In this document: piece after piece, positions 1-8,003 of the stretch
Layout of the letters: each line of letters opens with the position of its first letter
Position numbering within the stretch: the stretch's first letter is position 1
From: Streptomyces sp. A012304
GTDB taxonomy: Bacteria; Actinomycetota; Actinomycetes; Streptomycetales; Streptomycetaceae
Direction of reading: 5' to 3'
Assembly: GCF_026008495.1 (NCBI RefSeq)
Contig: NZ_BQUN01000096.1
Span: 27,753 to 91,752 of the forward strand
DNA: 64,000 nucleotides
Notes under the pieces: model-generated
Database searches by the model: none
Told to the model about the DNA's origin: nothing
Seen by the model: the letters and a program-made list of their open reading frames with translations, nothing else
Program-made: the position numbers and the translations under genes

Positions 1-1483
1 GCTGTTGCTTCAGCAGCGCCGCCGCGCCCGCCACATGCGGGGTGGCCATCGACGTGCCCGAGAGCGTGGCGTATCCGGGCGGCTGTTCGCCGACCTGCCC
101 GGCGATCCGGCTGCCGGACGGCACGGCGGCGGTGATGCCCACGCCGGGCGCCGTCATGTCCGGCTTGAGGACGAGGCCGTCGGCGGTGGGGCCGCGGCCG
201 GAGGACGGGGCGATCGCGTCGTTCTCGTCGACCGAGCCCACCGCCAGCGCCTTGGCGGCGGTCGCGGGCGATTCGACGGTGCGCGCGTCGGGGCCGTCGT
301 TGCCCGCGGCGGCCACGACGAGGATGCCCTGCTCGGTCGAGAGCCGGTCGACGGCCTCCTCCACCGGATCGACGCCCGGCCAGTCCCGGCCGCCCAGGCT
401 GAGGTTGACGATGTCGGCGTTCTGGGCGGCCGCCCATTCCAGGCCGGCGACGACGGCGGAGTCGCTGCCGTCCCCGTCGTCGCCGAGCACCTTCGCGTCG
501 AGGACGCGGGCGCCCGGGGCGACGCCCTGTAACGCGCCGGCGGACGTGGCGCCCGTACCGGCCGCGATGGACGCCACATGGGTGCCGTGGCCGAATCGGT
601 CCTTCATGTCGGGCGAGTGGGAGAAGTTCCGCTCGGCCTCCTGCCGGCCCTGGAGGTCGGGGTGCGTCTCGTCGACTCCGGTGTCGAGGACCGCGATCAG
701 CACGCCCCGGCCGTCGTAGCCGGCCTGCCGTGCGGCGGGCACGCCGATCTGGGCCGTGCTCCGGTCGAGGCTCGCCCGGCGCACGCCGTCGAGGAAGACC
801 CGCCGCAGCCCCGGGTCGGCCGCGCGCTGTCCGGCGAGAGCCGTGCCGGAGGGCCGGGTGAGGGTCTCCCAAAGGTCGCCCGCCGAGGCGTCGGGCACGG
901 TGACGGCCTCGGCGCCGAGCCGGGGGAAGGAGCGGCGGACGGTGGCCCCGCCGTCCGCGCGCACCTCGGACCTCAGGCTCCGGGCCGCCTGCCGGGTGGC
1001 GCCGCTCGCGGCGTCGTCCTGGTAGCCGACGATCAGCTGGAGACCCGACGCCCGGCGCTCGCGGTACGCGGCGCCGGCGAGTTCCCCGATGTCGAACAGC
1101 CGGTCGTCGACCCGGCCCGCGTCGATGAGCGGCCGGGCGTCGAGCGGGAGGACCAGGGTGCGGTCCTTGGTCCTCTCGATCCGGACGGGTATGTTCTCGC
1201 GGCCCTCGCCGCGCTCGATCCGGACGGGTTCGCCCGCCGCGCTCACGCCCACCCGGTCACCCGTGATCAGCGTGATCCAGTCGGCCACGGTGGCGGTGCC
1301 CGTGGCGCCGGGCGCTCCCGCGGCGGTCCTTGCCGTGGCGGGCCCATCGGGACCCGGCGTAACCGCGGCGGGCCCACCGCTTCCCGGCGCGGCCGTGGCG
1401 GGCAGGGCGGTGACCGCTCCCGCGGCCAGCGCGAGCGCCGCCGCCAGGACGGCCTTGCCCGGCCCGTTGTGTCTTCTGCGCAA
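1..1483 (-). CDS. S8 family subtilisin-like secreted serine peptidase (partial at window edge)
   Basis: This is an exported subtilase that would hydrolyse proteins outside the cell. About 494 codons are visible and the C-terminus lies beyond the window. A TTG start is chosen because GAGGGG lies 5 bases upstream and a Sec signal peptide follows at once (basic RRR, then an alanine/leucine core ending in ATAA). The catalytic triad is complete: Asp267 in VLDTGVD, His302 in GHGTHVAS and Ser478 in GTSMATPHVAG. Residues 40-230 form an N-terminal region, probably a propeptide plus linker. Codon 318 is TTA (bases 530-532), the rare bldA-dependent leucine codon, so translation is probably developmentally limited. 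The gene is divergent from a SigE-type sigma factor gene. The family call is firm; the substrate is unknown. Confidence 0.93.
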   Translation of the reverse strand, partial: MRRRHNGPGKAVLAAALALAAGAVTALPATAAPGSGGPAAVTPGPDGPATARTAAGAPGATGTATVADWITLITGDRVGVSAAGEPVRIERGEGRENIPVRIERTKDRTLVLPLDARPLIDAGRVDDRLFDIGELAGAAYRERRASGLQLIVGYQDDAASGATRQAARSLRSEVRADGGATVRRSFPRLGAEAVTVPDASAGDLWETLTRPSGTALAGQRAADPGLRRVFLDGVRRASLDRSTAQIGVPAARQAGYDGRGVLIAVLDTGVDETHPDLQGRQEAERNFSHSPDMKDRFGHGTHVASIAAGTGATSAGALQGVAPGARVLDAKVLGDDGDGSDSAVVAGLEWAAAQNADIVNLSLGGRDWPGVDPVEEAVDRLSTEQGILVVAAAGNDGPDARTVESPATAAKALAVGSVDENDAIAPSSGRGPTADGLVLKPDMTAPGVGITAAVPSGSRIAGQVGEQPPGYATLSGTSMATPHVAGAAALLKQQ

Positions 1484-1663
1484 CTGTCCCCCTCGAAGAG
1501 GTGTTTCGGGCACACGAGGGAACATGTGCCTCCACTCCGGATAGACGCGGTGAGCGGACCGGAATGTGGCACCACGGATTCGCTCCGGACTCGTCTGCAA
1601 CATTTGCGGAGGGCCACCGCGTCAGTGAGGTGTAGGCCGACGCGAAGGCACCGAGGGGTGGGC

Positions 1664-2191
1664 ATGAGAAGGTCCCGGACGTGGTCCCGGACGGATGAGT
1701 TCTTGGAGTTCGCCGCAGGACGCGCCGGGCATCTGCATCGCTCCGCGTGCCTGTTGACCAGCGGCGACACACACCTCGCCGAGGACCTGGTGCAGGAGAC
1801 GCTCAGCCGGATGTACGCCCTGTGGGGCCGGATGTCCCGGATCGACAACCCGGCGGCGTACGCGCAGACCGTGCTGGTCCGTACGTTCCTCACCCAGCGT
1901 CGGCGGTACTCCGCGGCCGAACGTCCGCTGGCGGAACTGCCGGACGGACCGGACCCCCAGTACGGCGGCGATCCGGCTCTGCGGCTCGCGCTGCTCCAGG
2001 CCCTTCGGGAGCTGCCGCCCCAGGACCGGGCGGTGGTGGTGCTGCGGTACTGGGAGGACCGCAGTGTGGAGGAGACGGCCGAGGCGATGAACGTGAGTTC
2101 CACCGCCGTGCGCAGCCGGTCGAGCCGGGCGCTGGCCAAGCTGCGCGCACGGCTGGGGGGCAGCCTCACCGAACTGACCACCCCGGCCTGA
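1664..2191 (+). CDS. SigE-family ECF RNA polymerase sigma factor
   Basis: This 175-aa protein should direct RNA polymerase to a small set of promoters. Region 2 is near residues 10-75 (DEFLEFAAGRAGHLHRSA, then AEDLVQETLSRMY). Region 4 is near 105-160 (LPPQDRAVVVLRYWEDRSVEETAEAM, a helix-turn-helix, split here only for naming). Both have the form of the Streptomyces SigE-like sigma-70 family, and the length is normal. ATG 1664 is preferred over GTG 1658 because GAGGGG lies 5-10 bases upstream. The gene 80 bases downstream on the same strand encodes a single-span membrane protein and is the likely regulatory partner. The target promoters cannot be told from the sequence. Confidence 0.9.
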   Translation: MRRSRTWSRTDEFLEFAAGRAGHLHRSACLLTSGDTHLAEDLVQETLSRMYALWGRMSRIDNPAAYAQTVLVRTFLTQRRRYSAAERPLAELPDGPDPQYGGDPALRLALLQALRELPPQDRAVVVLRYWEDRSVEETAEAMNVSSTAVRSRSSRALAKLRARLGGSLTELTTPA

Positions 2192-2271
2192 AACCTCCCG
2201 CCGTCCGTTCCGCTCAACGGGACACCCCTGTCGCTCCCCGTCCGCACCCACACAGGAACTGGTAACTCCGC

Positions 2272-3486
2272 ATGCGCTTCGAAGACGAGCTCGAAAAGGT
2301 GCTCCGCGACACGGCGGGCACCTTCACCACCGACCGGCTCTCCCTGGCGGAAGGCAGTCTCGCCCGGGGCCGCCGCAGGGTGGCCCGCCGCCGTGCCTCC
2401 GTGGTCGCCGGCAGCGCGCTGGCCGTCGCCCTCCTGGCCACGGCCGGTGTCCAGCTGGGCGGTCCGGGCGGCGGCGACGGCAAGGCCCGCGGCGGGCACG
2501 CCGCCCAGCCGCGAACGACGGACGGCGCCCGGCACTTCGCGGTCACCGACCAGGAGATCCAGAACATCCTGCGCAACGGCATGGACCGCGCCGCCATCCC
2601 CGTCGTGCGACCGAAGTGGTACGGGACGGGCAGCTCCGAGGCGGCCCGGCCCGCGACGGCCAGGCTCGACTTCGACGACAGCTGGGGCGCGGCGCGGGTC
2701 ACGCTCTCGGTGCGCCGCGTCGACCCGGCCGCGCCGGACCTGAAGAAGCTGATCACCTGCCCGCCCACGCAGGGCTCGCCGTACGAGGAGTGCACGACGC
2801 AGCCCGGCAACAGGGCTGTGAAGGGGTACACCGAGGCCGGCAAGGCGGGCGGGGTCAAGAAGTGGGCGGTCACGATGCTCTCGCCCAACGGGTACCTGAT
2901 CGAGGTCGCCACCCATAACGTGGCGACGAAGCGGAAGGCGAAGGACAAGCAGGACCCGGCACCCATCACCCGCAACCCCCGAATGAACCCGGGCAAGTTG
3001 CGGAGCCTGGCGATGTTCGTCGACGGCTCGTTCGACCCTGACGGCGAGCCCAACTCCTTCGGGACGGTCACACCGGGATCGCAGCCCGAGTCGGGGGACA
3101 TGCTGCCCGTGCTGAAGTCCCTGCTGCCCGAGCGTCTGCGCATCGACTCGGAGGGCGGTTCCGGAGCGGAGGGGCATGTCGTGGTGGCCGACCCCAGGAC
3201 CGGGGACCGGACCTACATCCAGGCCACGCGGATCGCCGGCGACAAGGAGTTCTGGAACGAGACCCTGGCCGACGGCACGAAGGTGGGCACCCTGTCGTAC
3301 CCCGGCGACAAGCCGGGGGTCATGCGGCTCCGCGTCGACGCGCTCCGGCCGAACGGGCTGTGGATCTCCGTCTCCGCCTACAACGCGCCGAGCCCCACGT
3401 CCGCGAAGTCCGGCGCCAAGCCCCTGGTCACGGCCGCCGAGCTGAAGGCCGTCGTGACCAGCCGGACCTGGCTGCTCGCGCGCTAG
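2272..3486 (+). CDS. single-span membrane protein linked to the SigE-type sigma factor
   Basis: This 404-aa protein has a short cytoplasmic N-terminus (residues 1-42) ending in a strongly basic stretch (ARGRRRVARRR). One membrane helix follows at about 43-62, and then a long extracytoplasmic domain of about 340 residues. This N-in/C-out layout, directly after a sigma factor, matches membrane anti-sigma or signal-sensing partners of SigE-family factors. No zinc-binding anti-sigma motif is visible, so an anti-sigma role is inferred from context only. The two genes probably share a transcript because only 80 bases separate them and no hairpin is evident. Confidence 0.75.
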   Translation: MRFEDELEKVLRDTAGTFTTDRLSLAEGSLARGRRRVARRRASVVAGSALAVALLATAGVQLGGPGGGDGKARGGHAAQPRTTDGARHFAVTDQEIQNILRNGMDRAAIPVVRPKWYGTGSSEAARPATARLDFDDSWGAARVTLSVRRVDPAAPDLKKLITCPPTQGSPYEECTTQPGNRAVKGYTEAGKAGGVKKWAVTMLSPNGYLIEVATHNVATKRKAKDKQDPAPITRNPRMNPGKLRSLAMFVDGSFDPDGEPNSFGTVTPGSQPESGDMLPVLKSLLPERLRIDSEGGSGAEGHVVVADPRTGDRTYIQATRIAGDKEFWNETLADGTKVGTLSYPGDKPGVMRLRVDALRPNGLWISVSAYNAPSPTSAKSGAKPLVTAAELKAVVTSRTWLLAR

Positions 3487-3512
3487 GGCGCGTATCGGGT
3501 CGTGATCAATGA

Positions 3513-3662
3513 GCCGACGGCGGTACCGGCACCACGGCCTACGCCGACCCGGACAACCAGCTCACTGGAATCCTGCTCACCCAGGTCGGGATGTCCACCC
3601 CGGACTCGGCGCGGCTCATCCACGACTTCTGGACCAAGCTCTACCAGGCCATCGACCACTGA
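3513..3662 (+). pseudogene. C-terminal remnant of a serine hydrolase (beta-lactamase family)
   Basis: A 49-codon stretch reads GTGTTAYADPDNQLTGIL and ends near FWTKLYQAIDH before a TGA. This is the usual extreme C-terminus of Streptomyces class C-like serine hydrolases (esterase/beta-lactamase fold). An in-frame stop (3510-3512) lies immediately upstream, and no further upstream part of such a gene exists, because the sigma-partner gene ends at 3486. The piece is therefore a decayed remnant left by deletion. The family assignment comes from recognition of the tail only. Confidence 0.6.
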
Positions 3663-3790
3663 CACCGAGCTCGGTGTGGCCGGTCCACATGCGCAGACCA
3701 CGGGCCGGCCAAGGTGACGCCCCCAGCTCGCCACCTGCGAGGCGCTCACTTCCGCTCCCCACTTGGTTCAGGACGGGAGCGAGTGGGGCA

Positions 3791-4591
3791 CTAGCTTCGG
3801 CTGCGGATCATCGACATCAGCAGCCCGTGGGTCTCGTCGTCGGCGGCGACCACAAGCCCACGACCTGCCTCACCAATCGGGGCACCGTCGATCCCGGTGA
3901 CAACGCAGCCGGCAGCCCGGCACAAAGCGATGCCTGCCGCGAAATGCACGCTCCTGGAGAGGTCGCCGCCATCGGTGACATACGCGGCGCGCCTGCCGGC
4001 AGCCACCCAGGCCAGCGCCAGCGTCGTGGATACGACGCGCGGCCGGAAACGTTCGACGAACTCGGGGTGGGCCAGCAGATCCACGGCTCGGAACCCCGGC
4101 GCACTCGGGAACGGCGGATCCAGGTTGACGTCCACCAGTCGGGTAGCGGGCGTGGGCGTCAGCAGTGCGTCGTCGGCCCCGTCACGCCGCACCCAGGCGG
4201 TCTCCCCGTCGGTGAAGAAAACCTCGCCGCTGAACGGGTCGGCCGCGGCCGCCGCCCCATCGCGCAGCGCCACGTTCACAGCCACCAACATGTTGCCGAC
4301 GGCGTAGTTCAGCGTGCCACACAGGGGATCCACCAACCACTGGCGCACACCGTCGGCGGCGCCCTGCTGCCCGCCTTCCTCGCCGAGCACCGCGTCATCG
4401 GGCCGTGCGGCACGGATGACGTCGAGGACCGTCTTCTCGGCCTCCACATCGGCGGCGGTGGCAAAGTCCCCGGCACCCTTGTCGATGCGGGTGAGCCGCC
4501 GGCCGTACATGGTGCGGACCACGTCCGCGCCGGCACGCGCCCCGGCTATGGCGACTTCAGCATCGTCGGAACTCACGTATGAGTTGATCAT
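3791..4591 (-). CDS. inositol monophosphatase superfamily protein with altered metal ligands
   Basis: This 266-aa protein has the length and layout of the inositol monophosphatase/CysQ fold. Recognisable blocks are K38...D48 (KGAGDFATAADVEAEK), GEEGG at 70-74, and DPLCGTLNY at 88-96. The normal second block is DP(I/L)DGT, whose second aspartate binds Mg; here it is Cys91. The C-terminal W-D-x-A-A-G block reads SVHFAAG, with His216 where the metal-binding aspartate is expected. Two of the classical metal ligands are thus replaced, so ordinary Mg-dependent phosphatase activity is doubtful. It may be a specialised subfamily or a non-catalytic binding protein. It stands alone, next to the hydrolase remnant. 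Confidence 0.8.
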   Translation of the reverse strand: MINSYVSSDDAEVAIAGARAGADVVRTMYGRRLTRIDKGAGDFATAADVEAEKTVLDVIRAARPDDAVLGEEGGQQGAADGVRQWLVDPLCGTLNYAVGNMLVAVNVALRDGAAAAADPFSGEVFFTDGETAWVRRDGADDALLTPTPATRLVDVNLDPPFPSAPGFRAVDLLAHPEFVERFRPRVVSTTLALAWVAAGRRAAYVTDGGDLSRSVHFAAGIALCRAAGCVVTGIDGAPIGEAGRGLVVAADDETHGLLMSMIRSRS

Positions 4592-4684
4592 GTCGTGCAG
4601 ACTATCGAGGCGTAGCTACTGCCCCGGCGAACCTTCCCGGTCAGAGCACTAGCGCGCCGCTCCGCGGGCTCGGGCCCGGGCCCG

Positions 4685-5851
4685 TCAGGCCCGCGCGTAC
4701 CGGCGGGCCAGCGCGTGGAACGCCTCCTTCGGTTCCCAGTGCCAGTCGGAGGCGGGGTCGTCCGGGCGGTCCACGAGCGTCTTGGTGAGGGCGTAGCTCG
4801 CCAGGTCGACGTCGTAGCGGGGGGCGTCGGGGCGGTGGGGGGCGTCCGGGGTGACGAACTCGTAGGCCATCGCCGCGTACAGGTTCATCGACGCGAAGAC
4901 GTCGACCAGGCCGGTCACGTAGGCGGCCTGGGTGCGTTCGCTGCGCACCGGGTCGCCCTTGATCTCCGCGGGGTCCTTCTCGTGGTCGACGATGTCCCAG
5001 CCCATGCCGTCCGTCTGCGGGGCACCGACGTAGGCGCAGGTGCCGAACTCGGTGATCGCCAGCGGCTTGCCCCAGCGGAGGTGGCGGCCCAGTGCGCGGA
5101 CGTGACCGGCGGGGTCGGGGAAGTACCCGTAGTAGTCGATGCCGACGATGTCGAAGAGCCGCCAGTCGACCTGGTCGTCGTGGGCCGCGGCGTAGCCGAG
5201 GCGGCCGTGGAAGACCGAGCGGCCGACCGCCGCGGCCCGGGCGGTGAAGCGGTCCAGGGCGCGCTGCATCTTCTCGAAGTCGACGGTGCCGCTCTGGAGG
5301 TTGCGCACCCGCTCCAGAATCGTGTCCCCCGGCACGATCCCCGGTACGAACAGCCAGAACTCGCAGCCCACGCTGAGGTCGACGCTCGCGCCCTGCCGGC
5401 GCAGCCGCTCCGCGAACCGGCCGGTCTCCGCCAGGTGCTCCAGGATGTCCCGCTGCGGCGCGTCGCCCAGGGTCGGCTGGAGCCAGACGTGCAGTCCGCG
5501 TTCGGCGGCCTCGGCGGCGGTGGCCGTGAGGCGGTCCACGCCGTCGCCGGTGACGTCGACGGTGTCGGCGTGCAGCTCGTCGCGGATCACGCGGACGTCC
5601 CGGCGCATGCGGGTGGCGCTGAAGGCGGTGCCCGGGCGCTCCCCCGCGCCCACGGTGTAGACGACACCCCGGTGGCGCAGCCCCCGTCGTTCTCCCGTGG
5701 CCCGCGCCGCCCCGGCCGGGAGCAGCCCCCGCCGCTCGTCCGTGGCCCGCGCCGTCCCGGCCGGGAGCAGCGCCCCCGCGAGCCCGGCGGAGGCCGCCCC
5801 GGCCAGGAACTGCGCGCGGTTGATTCCCTTTTCGGTCCCCGTTTTCTCCAT
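4685..5851 (-). CDS. secreted glycoside-hydrolase-like (TIM barrel) protein of the actinobacterial 'abortive infection' family
   Basis: This is a 388-aa exported protein. The N-terminus has a signal peptide (INRAQFLAGAASAGLAGALL, to about residue 36), and the mature part has a (beta/alpha)8 feel. Candidate catalytic acids are the glutamate in VGCEFWLF and the one in AITEFGTCAYVG, with the strand motif DIVGIDYYGYF between them. This spacing resembles retaining clan-A glycosidases. Streptomyces homologues are often labelled 'abortive phage infection protein', but the sequence shows no immunity feature. ATG 5851 lies 167 bases after the sugar operon on the same strand, so co-transcription is possible. 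A 15-residue segment just after the signal peptide is duplicated. The substrate is unknown. Confidence 0.7.
   Translation of the reverse strand: MEKTGTEKGINRAQFLAGAASAGLAGALLPAGTARATDERRGLLPAGAARATGERRGLRHRGVVYTVGAGERPGTAFSATRMRRDVRVIRDELHADTVDVTGDGVDRLTATAAEAAERGLHVWLQPTLGDAPQRDILEHLAETGRFAERLRRQGASVDLSVGCEFWLFVPGIVPGDTILERVRNLQSGTVDFEKMQRALDRFTARAAAVGRSVFHGRLGYAAAHDDQVDWRLFDIVGIDYYGYFPDPAGHVRALGRHLRWGKPLAITEFGTCAYVGAPQTDGMGWDIVDHEKDPAEIKGDPVRSERTQAAYVTGLVDVFASMNLYAAMAYEFVTPDAPHRPDAPRYDVDLASYALTKTLVDRPDDPASDWHWEPKEAFHALARRYARA
5678..5767. repeat. 45-bp tandem duplication inside the secreted protein gene
   Basis: Two adjacent 45-bp units (5678-5722 and 5723-5767) differ at only a few positions. 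They duplicate 15 codons in frame, giving the repeated peptide motif LLPAG-ARAT-ERRG around the signal-peptide cleavage region. The reading frame is kept, so the change alters only the junction between signal peptide and mature protein. Confidence 0.85.
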
Positions 5852-6018
5852 GGCCCCACTGTGCCGAGCCGCTTCCGGCCCCGCCGTCCGCCGATGGTCT
5901 ACGGCGCCGTCACCAAGGGAGGCGGCGGGGTGACGAAAGCAGACGGCCGCGCTCGCCCCCCGTCCGGCCGCGCTCGCCCCCCCCCGGGAGCGCGGGGCGG
6001 CGAGGCCCGGTGGAGCCG

Positions 6019-6855
6019 TCAGGCGATGACGTCCCGCACGAACCGCTGGGCGGTCTCCGCGAGGACCTCCCGTCCGTCCCGTGCCCACAGGTCGTCGTTG
6101 AAGAGTTCGACCTCGATGGTGCCGGTGTAGCCGGCGGCCTCCACGTAACCCTTCCACTCGCGCATGTCGATCGCGCCGTCGCCGATCTGGCCCCGGCCGT
6201 TGAGGACGCCCTCCGGCAGCGGGGTGATCCAGTCGGCGAGCTGGAAGGTGTGGATGCGGCCCCCGGCACCCGCGCGGGCGATCTGCGCGGGCGCCTGGTC
6301 GTCCCACCAGATGTGGTACGTGTCCACGGTGACACCGACCTGCTGGGCGGGGAAGCGTTCCGCGAGGTCCAGGGCCTGGGTGAGGGTGGAGACCACACAG
6401 CGGTCGGAGGCGAACATCGGGTGGAGGGGCTCGATGGCGAGCCGCACACCGTGCTCCTGCGCGTAAGGGCCCAGCTCCGCCAGCGCGTCCGCGATGCGTT
6501 CGCGGGCGCCGTGCAGGTCCTTCGAGCCGGCCGGCAGGCCGCCCGAGACCAGGACCAGGGTGTCCGTGCCGAGGGTGGCCGCCTCGTCGACCGCGCGCCG
6601 GTTGTCGGCCAGGGCGGCGGCGCGCTCGTCCGGGTCGATCGCCGTGAAGAAGCCGCCCCGGCAGAGCGTCGTCACCGTCAGGCCCGCGTCGCGGACCAGC
6701 TTCGCCGTCTCCTCCAGGCCGTACGCCGCCACCGGCTCGCGCCAGAGGCCGACGTTGCCGATGCCCAGCTCCCGGCACGCCTCGACCAGTTCGGGCATCG
6801 ACAGCTGCTTCACCGTCATCTGGTTGATGGAGAAGCGGGTCAGGTCACCGGTCAC
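6019..6855 (-). CDS. sugar phosphate isomerase/epimerase (xylose-isomerase-like TIM barrel)
   Basis: This 278-aa protein belongs to the AP-endonuclease-2/xylose isomerase-like TIM barrel family. Metal-site residues are visible in the typical order: Glu in AIEPLHPM, Asp in VTVDTYHIWW, His in HTFQLAD, and Glu in GTIEVELF near the end. The GTG start (6853-6855) overlaps the stop of the preceding DUF993 gene as GTGA, so the two are translationally coupled. It is the third gene of a LacI-controlled operon with a Gfo/Idh/MocA oxidoreductase and an aldolase-like protein. This set suggests oxidation, epimerisation or isomerisation, and cleavage of a sugar or cyclitol. The exact substrate is not evident. 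Confidence 0.88.
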   Translation of the reverse strand: MTGDLTRFSINQMTVKQLSMPELVEACRELGIGNVGLWREPVAAYGLEETAKLVRDAGLTVTTLCRGGFFTAIDPDERAAALADNRRAVDEAATLGTDTLVLVSGGLPAGSKDLHGARERIADALAELGPYAQEHGVRLAIEPLHPMFASDRCVVSTLTQALDLAERFPAQQVGVTVDTYHIWWDDQAPAQIARAGAGGRIHTFQLADWITPLPEGVLNGRGQIGDGAIDMREWKGYVEAAGYTGTIEVELFNDDLWARDGREVLAETAQRFVRDVIA

Positions 6856-8003
6856 TGGGTCACTCCGTACAGGGCGAGCAGGGTCTTCATCCGCTCCTCG
6901 GCCAGCTTCGGGTCGGGGAACAGGCCCAGGCCGTCGGCGAGTTCGTAGGCGCGGGCGAAGTGCGGGAGGGAGCGGGCCGACTGGAGGCCGCCGACCATCG
7001 TGAAGTGCGTCTGGTGGCCCGCCAGCCAGGCCAGGAAGACCACGCCCGTCTTGTAGAAGCGGGTGGGGGTCTGGAAGAGGTGGCGGGAGAGGTCGACGGT
7101 GGGGTCGAGCAGGGCGCGGAAGCCGGCCGTGTCGCCGGTGTCGAGGACGCGTACCGCCTCCGCCGCCAGCGGGCCCAGCGGGTCGAAGATGCCCAGCAGG
7201 GCGTGGCTGAAGCCCTGCTCGTCGCCCGCGATCAGCTCCGGGTAGTTGAAGTCGTCGCCGGTGTAGCAGCGGACGCCCTGCGGCAGCCTGCGCCTGAGGT
7301 CGATCTCGCGCTGGGCGTCCAGCAGCGACACCTTGATGCCGTCGACCTTGTCGGGGTGGGCCGCGATCACCTCAAGGAAGGTGTCCGTCGCCGCGTCCAG
7401 GTCGGAGGAGCCCCAGTAGCCCTCCAGGGCCGGGTCGAACATCGGGCCCAGCCAGTGCAGGATCACCGGCTCTGAGGCCTGGCGGAGCAGGTGGCCGTAG
7501 ACGTCGAGGTAGTCCTCGGGGCCCTTGGCCGTCGCGGCGAGCGCGCGGGACGCCATCAGGATGGCCTGGGCGCCGGACTCCTCGACGACGGCGAGCTGCT
7601 CCTCGTAGGCCGCGCGGACCTGCTCCAGGGTGCCGGCGGCGAGCTGGTCGGTGCCGACACCGCACGCGATGCGGCCGCCGACCGCCTTGGCCTCGGCGGC
7701 GCTGCGGCGGATCAGCTCGGCCGCGCCCGCCCAGTCCAGGCCCATGCCGCGCTGGGCGGTGTCCATCGCCTCGGCGACGCCGAGCCCGTGGGACCACAGG
7801 TGGCGGCGGAAGGCGAGGGTGGCGTCCCAGTCGACGGCGGCGGGCGAGTCGGGGGACACGTCGGCGTACGGGTCGGCGACGACGTGCGCCGCCGAGAAGA
7901 CCGTACGGGAGGTGAAGGGGGTGCCGGGCGTCACCAGGAGCGGTTCGGTGCGGGGCTCGTACGTCCGCAGCGCTCCGCCGCTGTCCGGGAGTCGGATGGT
8001 CAC
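6852..8003 (-). CDS. DUF993 family protein, dihydrodipicolinate-synthase-like aldolase
   Basis: This 383-aa protein matches the DUF993 family, which is thought to have an aldolase TIM barrel like dihydrodipicolinate synthase. Recognisable parts are the lysine-containing strand GIKVSLLD, CYTGDDFNYPEL, and the C-terminal region with FYKTGVVFLAWLAGHQ. The N-terminal block FTSRTVFSAAHVVADP is characteristic. The GTG start overlaps the TGA of the upstream oxidoreductase (GTGA, 8000-8003), and the stop overlaps the next start, so it is the middle gene of a tightly coupled three-gene unit. It probably cleaves or condenses a keto-sugar acid made by its partners. That reaction is inferred from context. 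Confidence 0.88.
   Translation of the reverse strand: MTIRLPDSGGALRTYEPRTEPLLVTPGTPFTSRTVFSAAHVVADPYADVSPDSPAAVDWDATLAFRRHLWSHGLGVAEAMDTAQRGMGLDWAGAAELIRRSAAEAKAVGGRIACGVGTDQLAAGTLEQVRAAYEEQLAVVEESGAQAILMASRALAATAKGPEDYLDVYGHLLRQASEPVILHWLGPMFDPALEGYWGSSDLDAATDTFLEVIAAHPDKVDGIKVSLLDAQREIDLRRRLPQGVRCYTGDDFNYPELIAGDEQGFSHALLGIFDPLGPLAAEAVRVLDTGDTAGFRALLDPTVDLSRHLFQTPTRFYKTGVVFLAWLAGHQTHFTMVGGLQSARSLPHFARAYELADGLGLFPDPKLAEERMKTLLALYGVTQ

Noticed and set aside
1484..1663. Autoregulated ECF promoter for the SigE-type gene
   Set aside because: A GGAAT-like -35 is present but no consistent -10 was found. A GGCACA/TGTGCC inverted repeat (1509-1530) was noted but is too short to assign.
4685..5851. 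Phage-defence function for the 'abortive infection' family protein
   Set aside because: It has a signal peptide and a glycosidase-like barrel, and no defence-gene neighbours; the common label is not supported.
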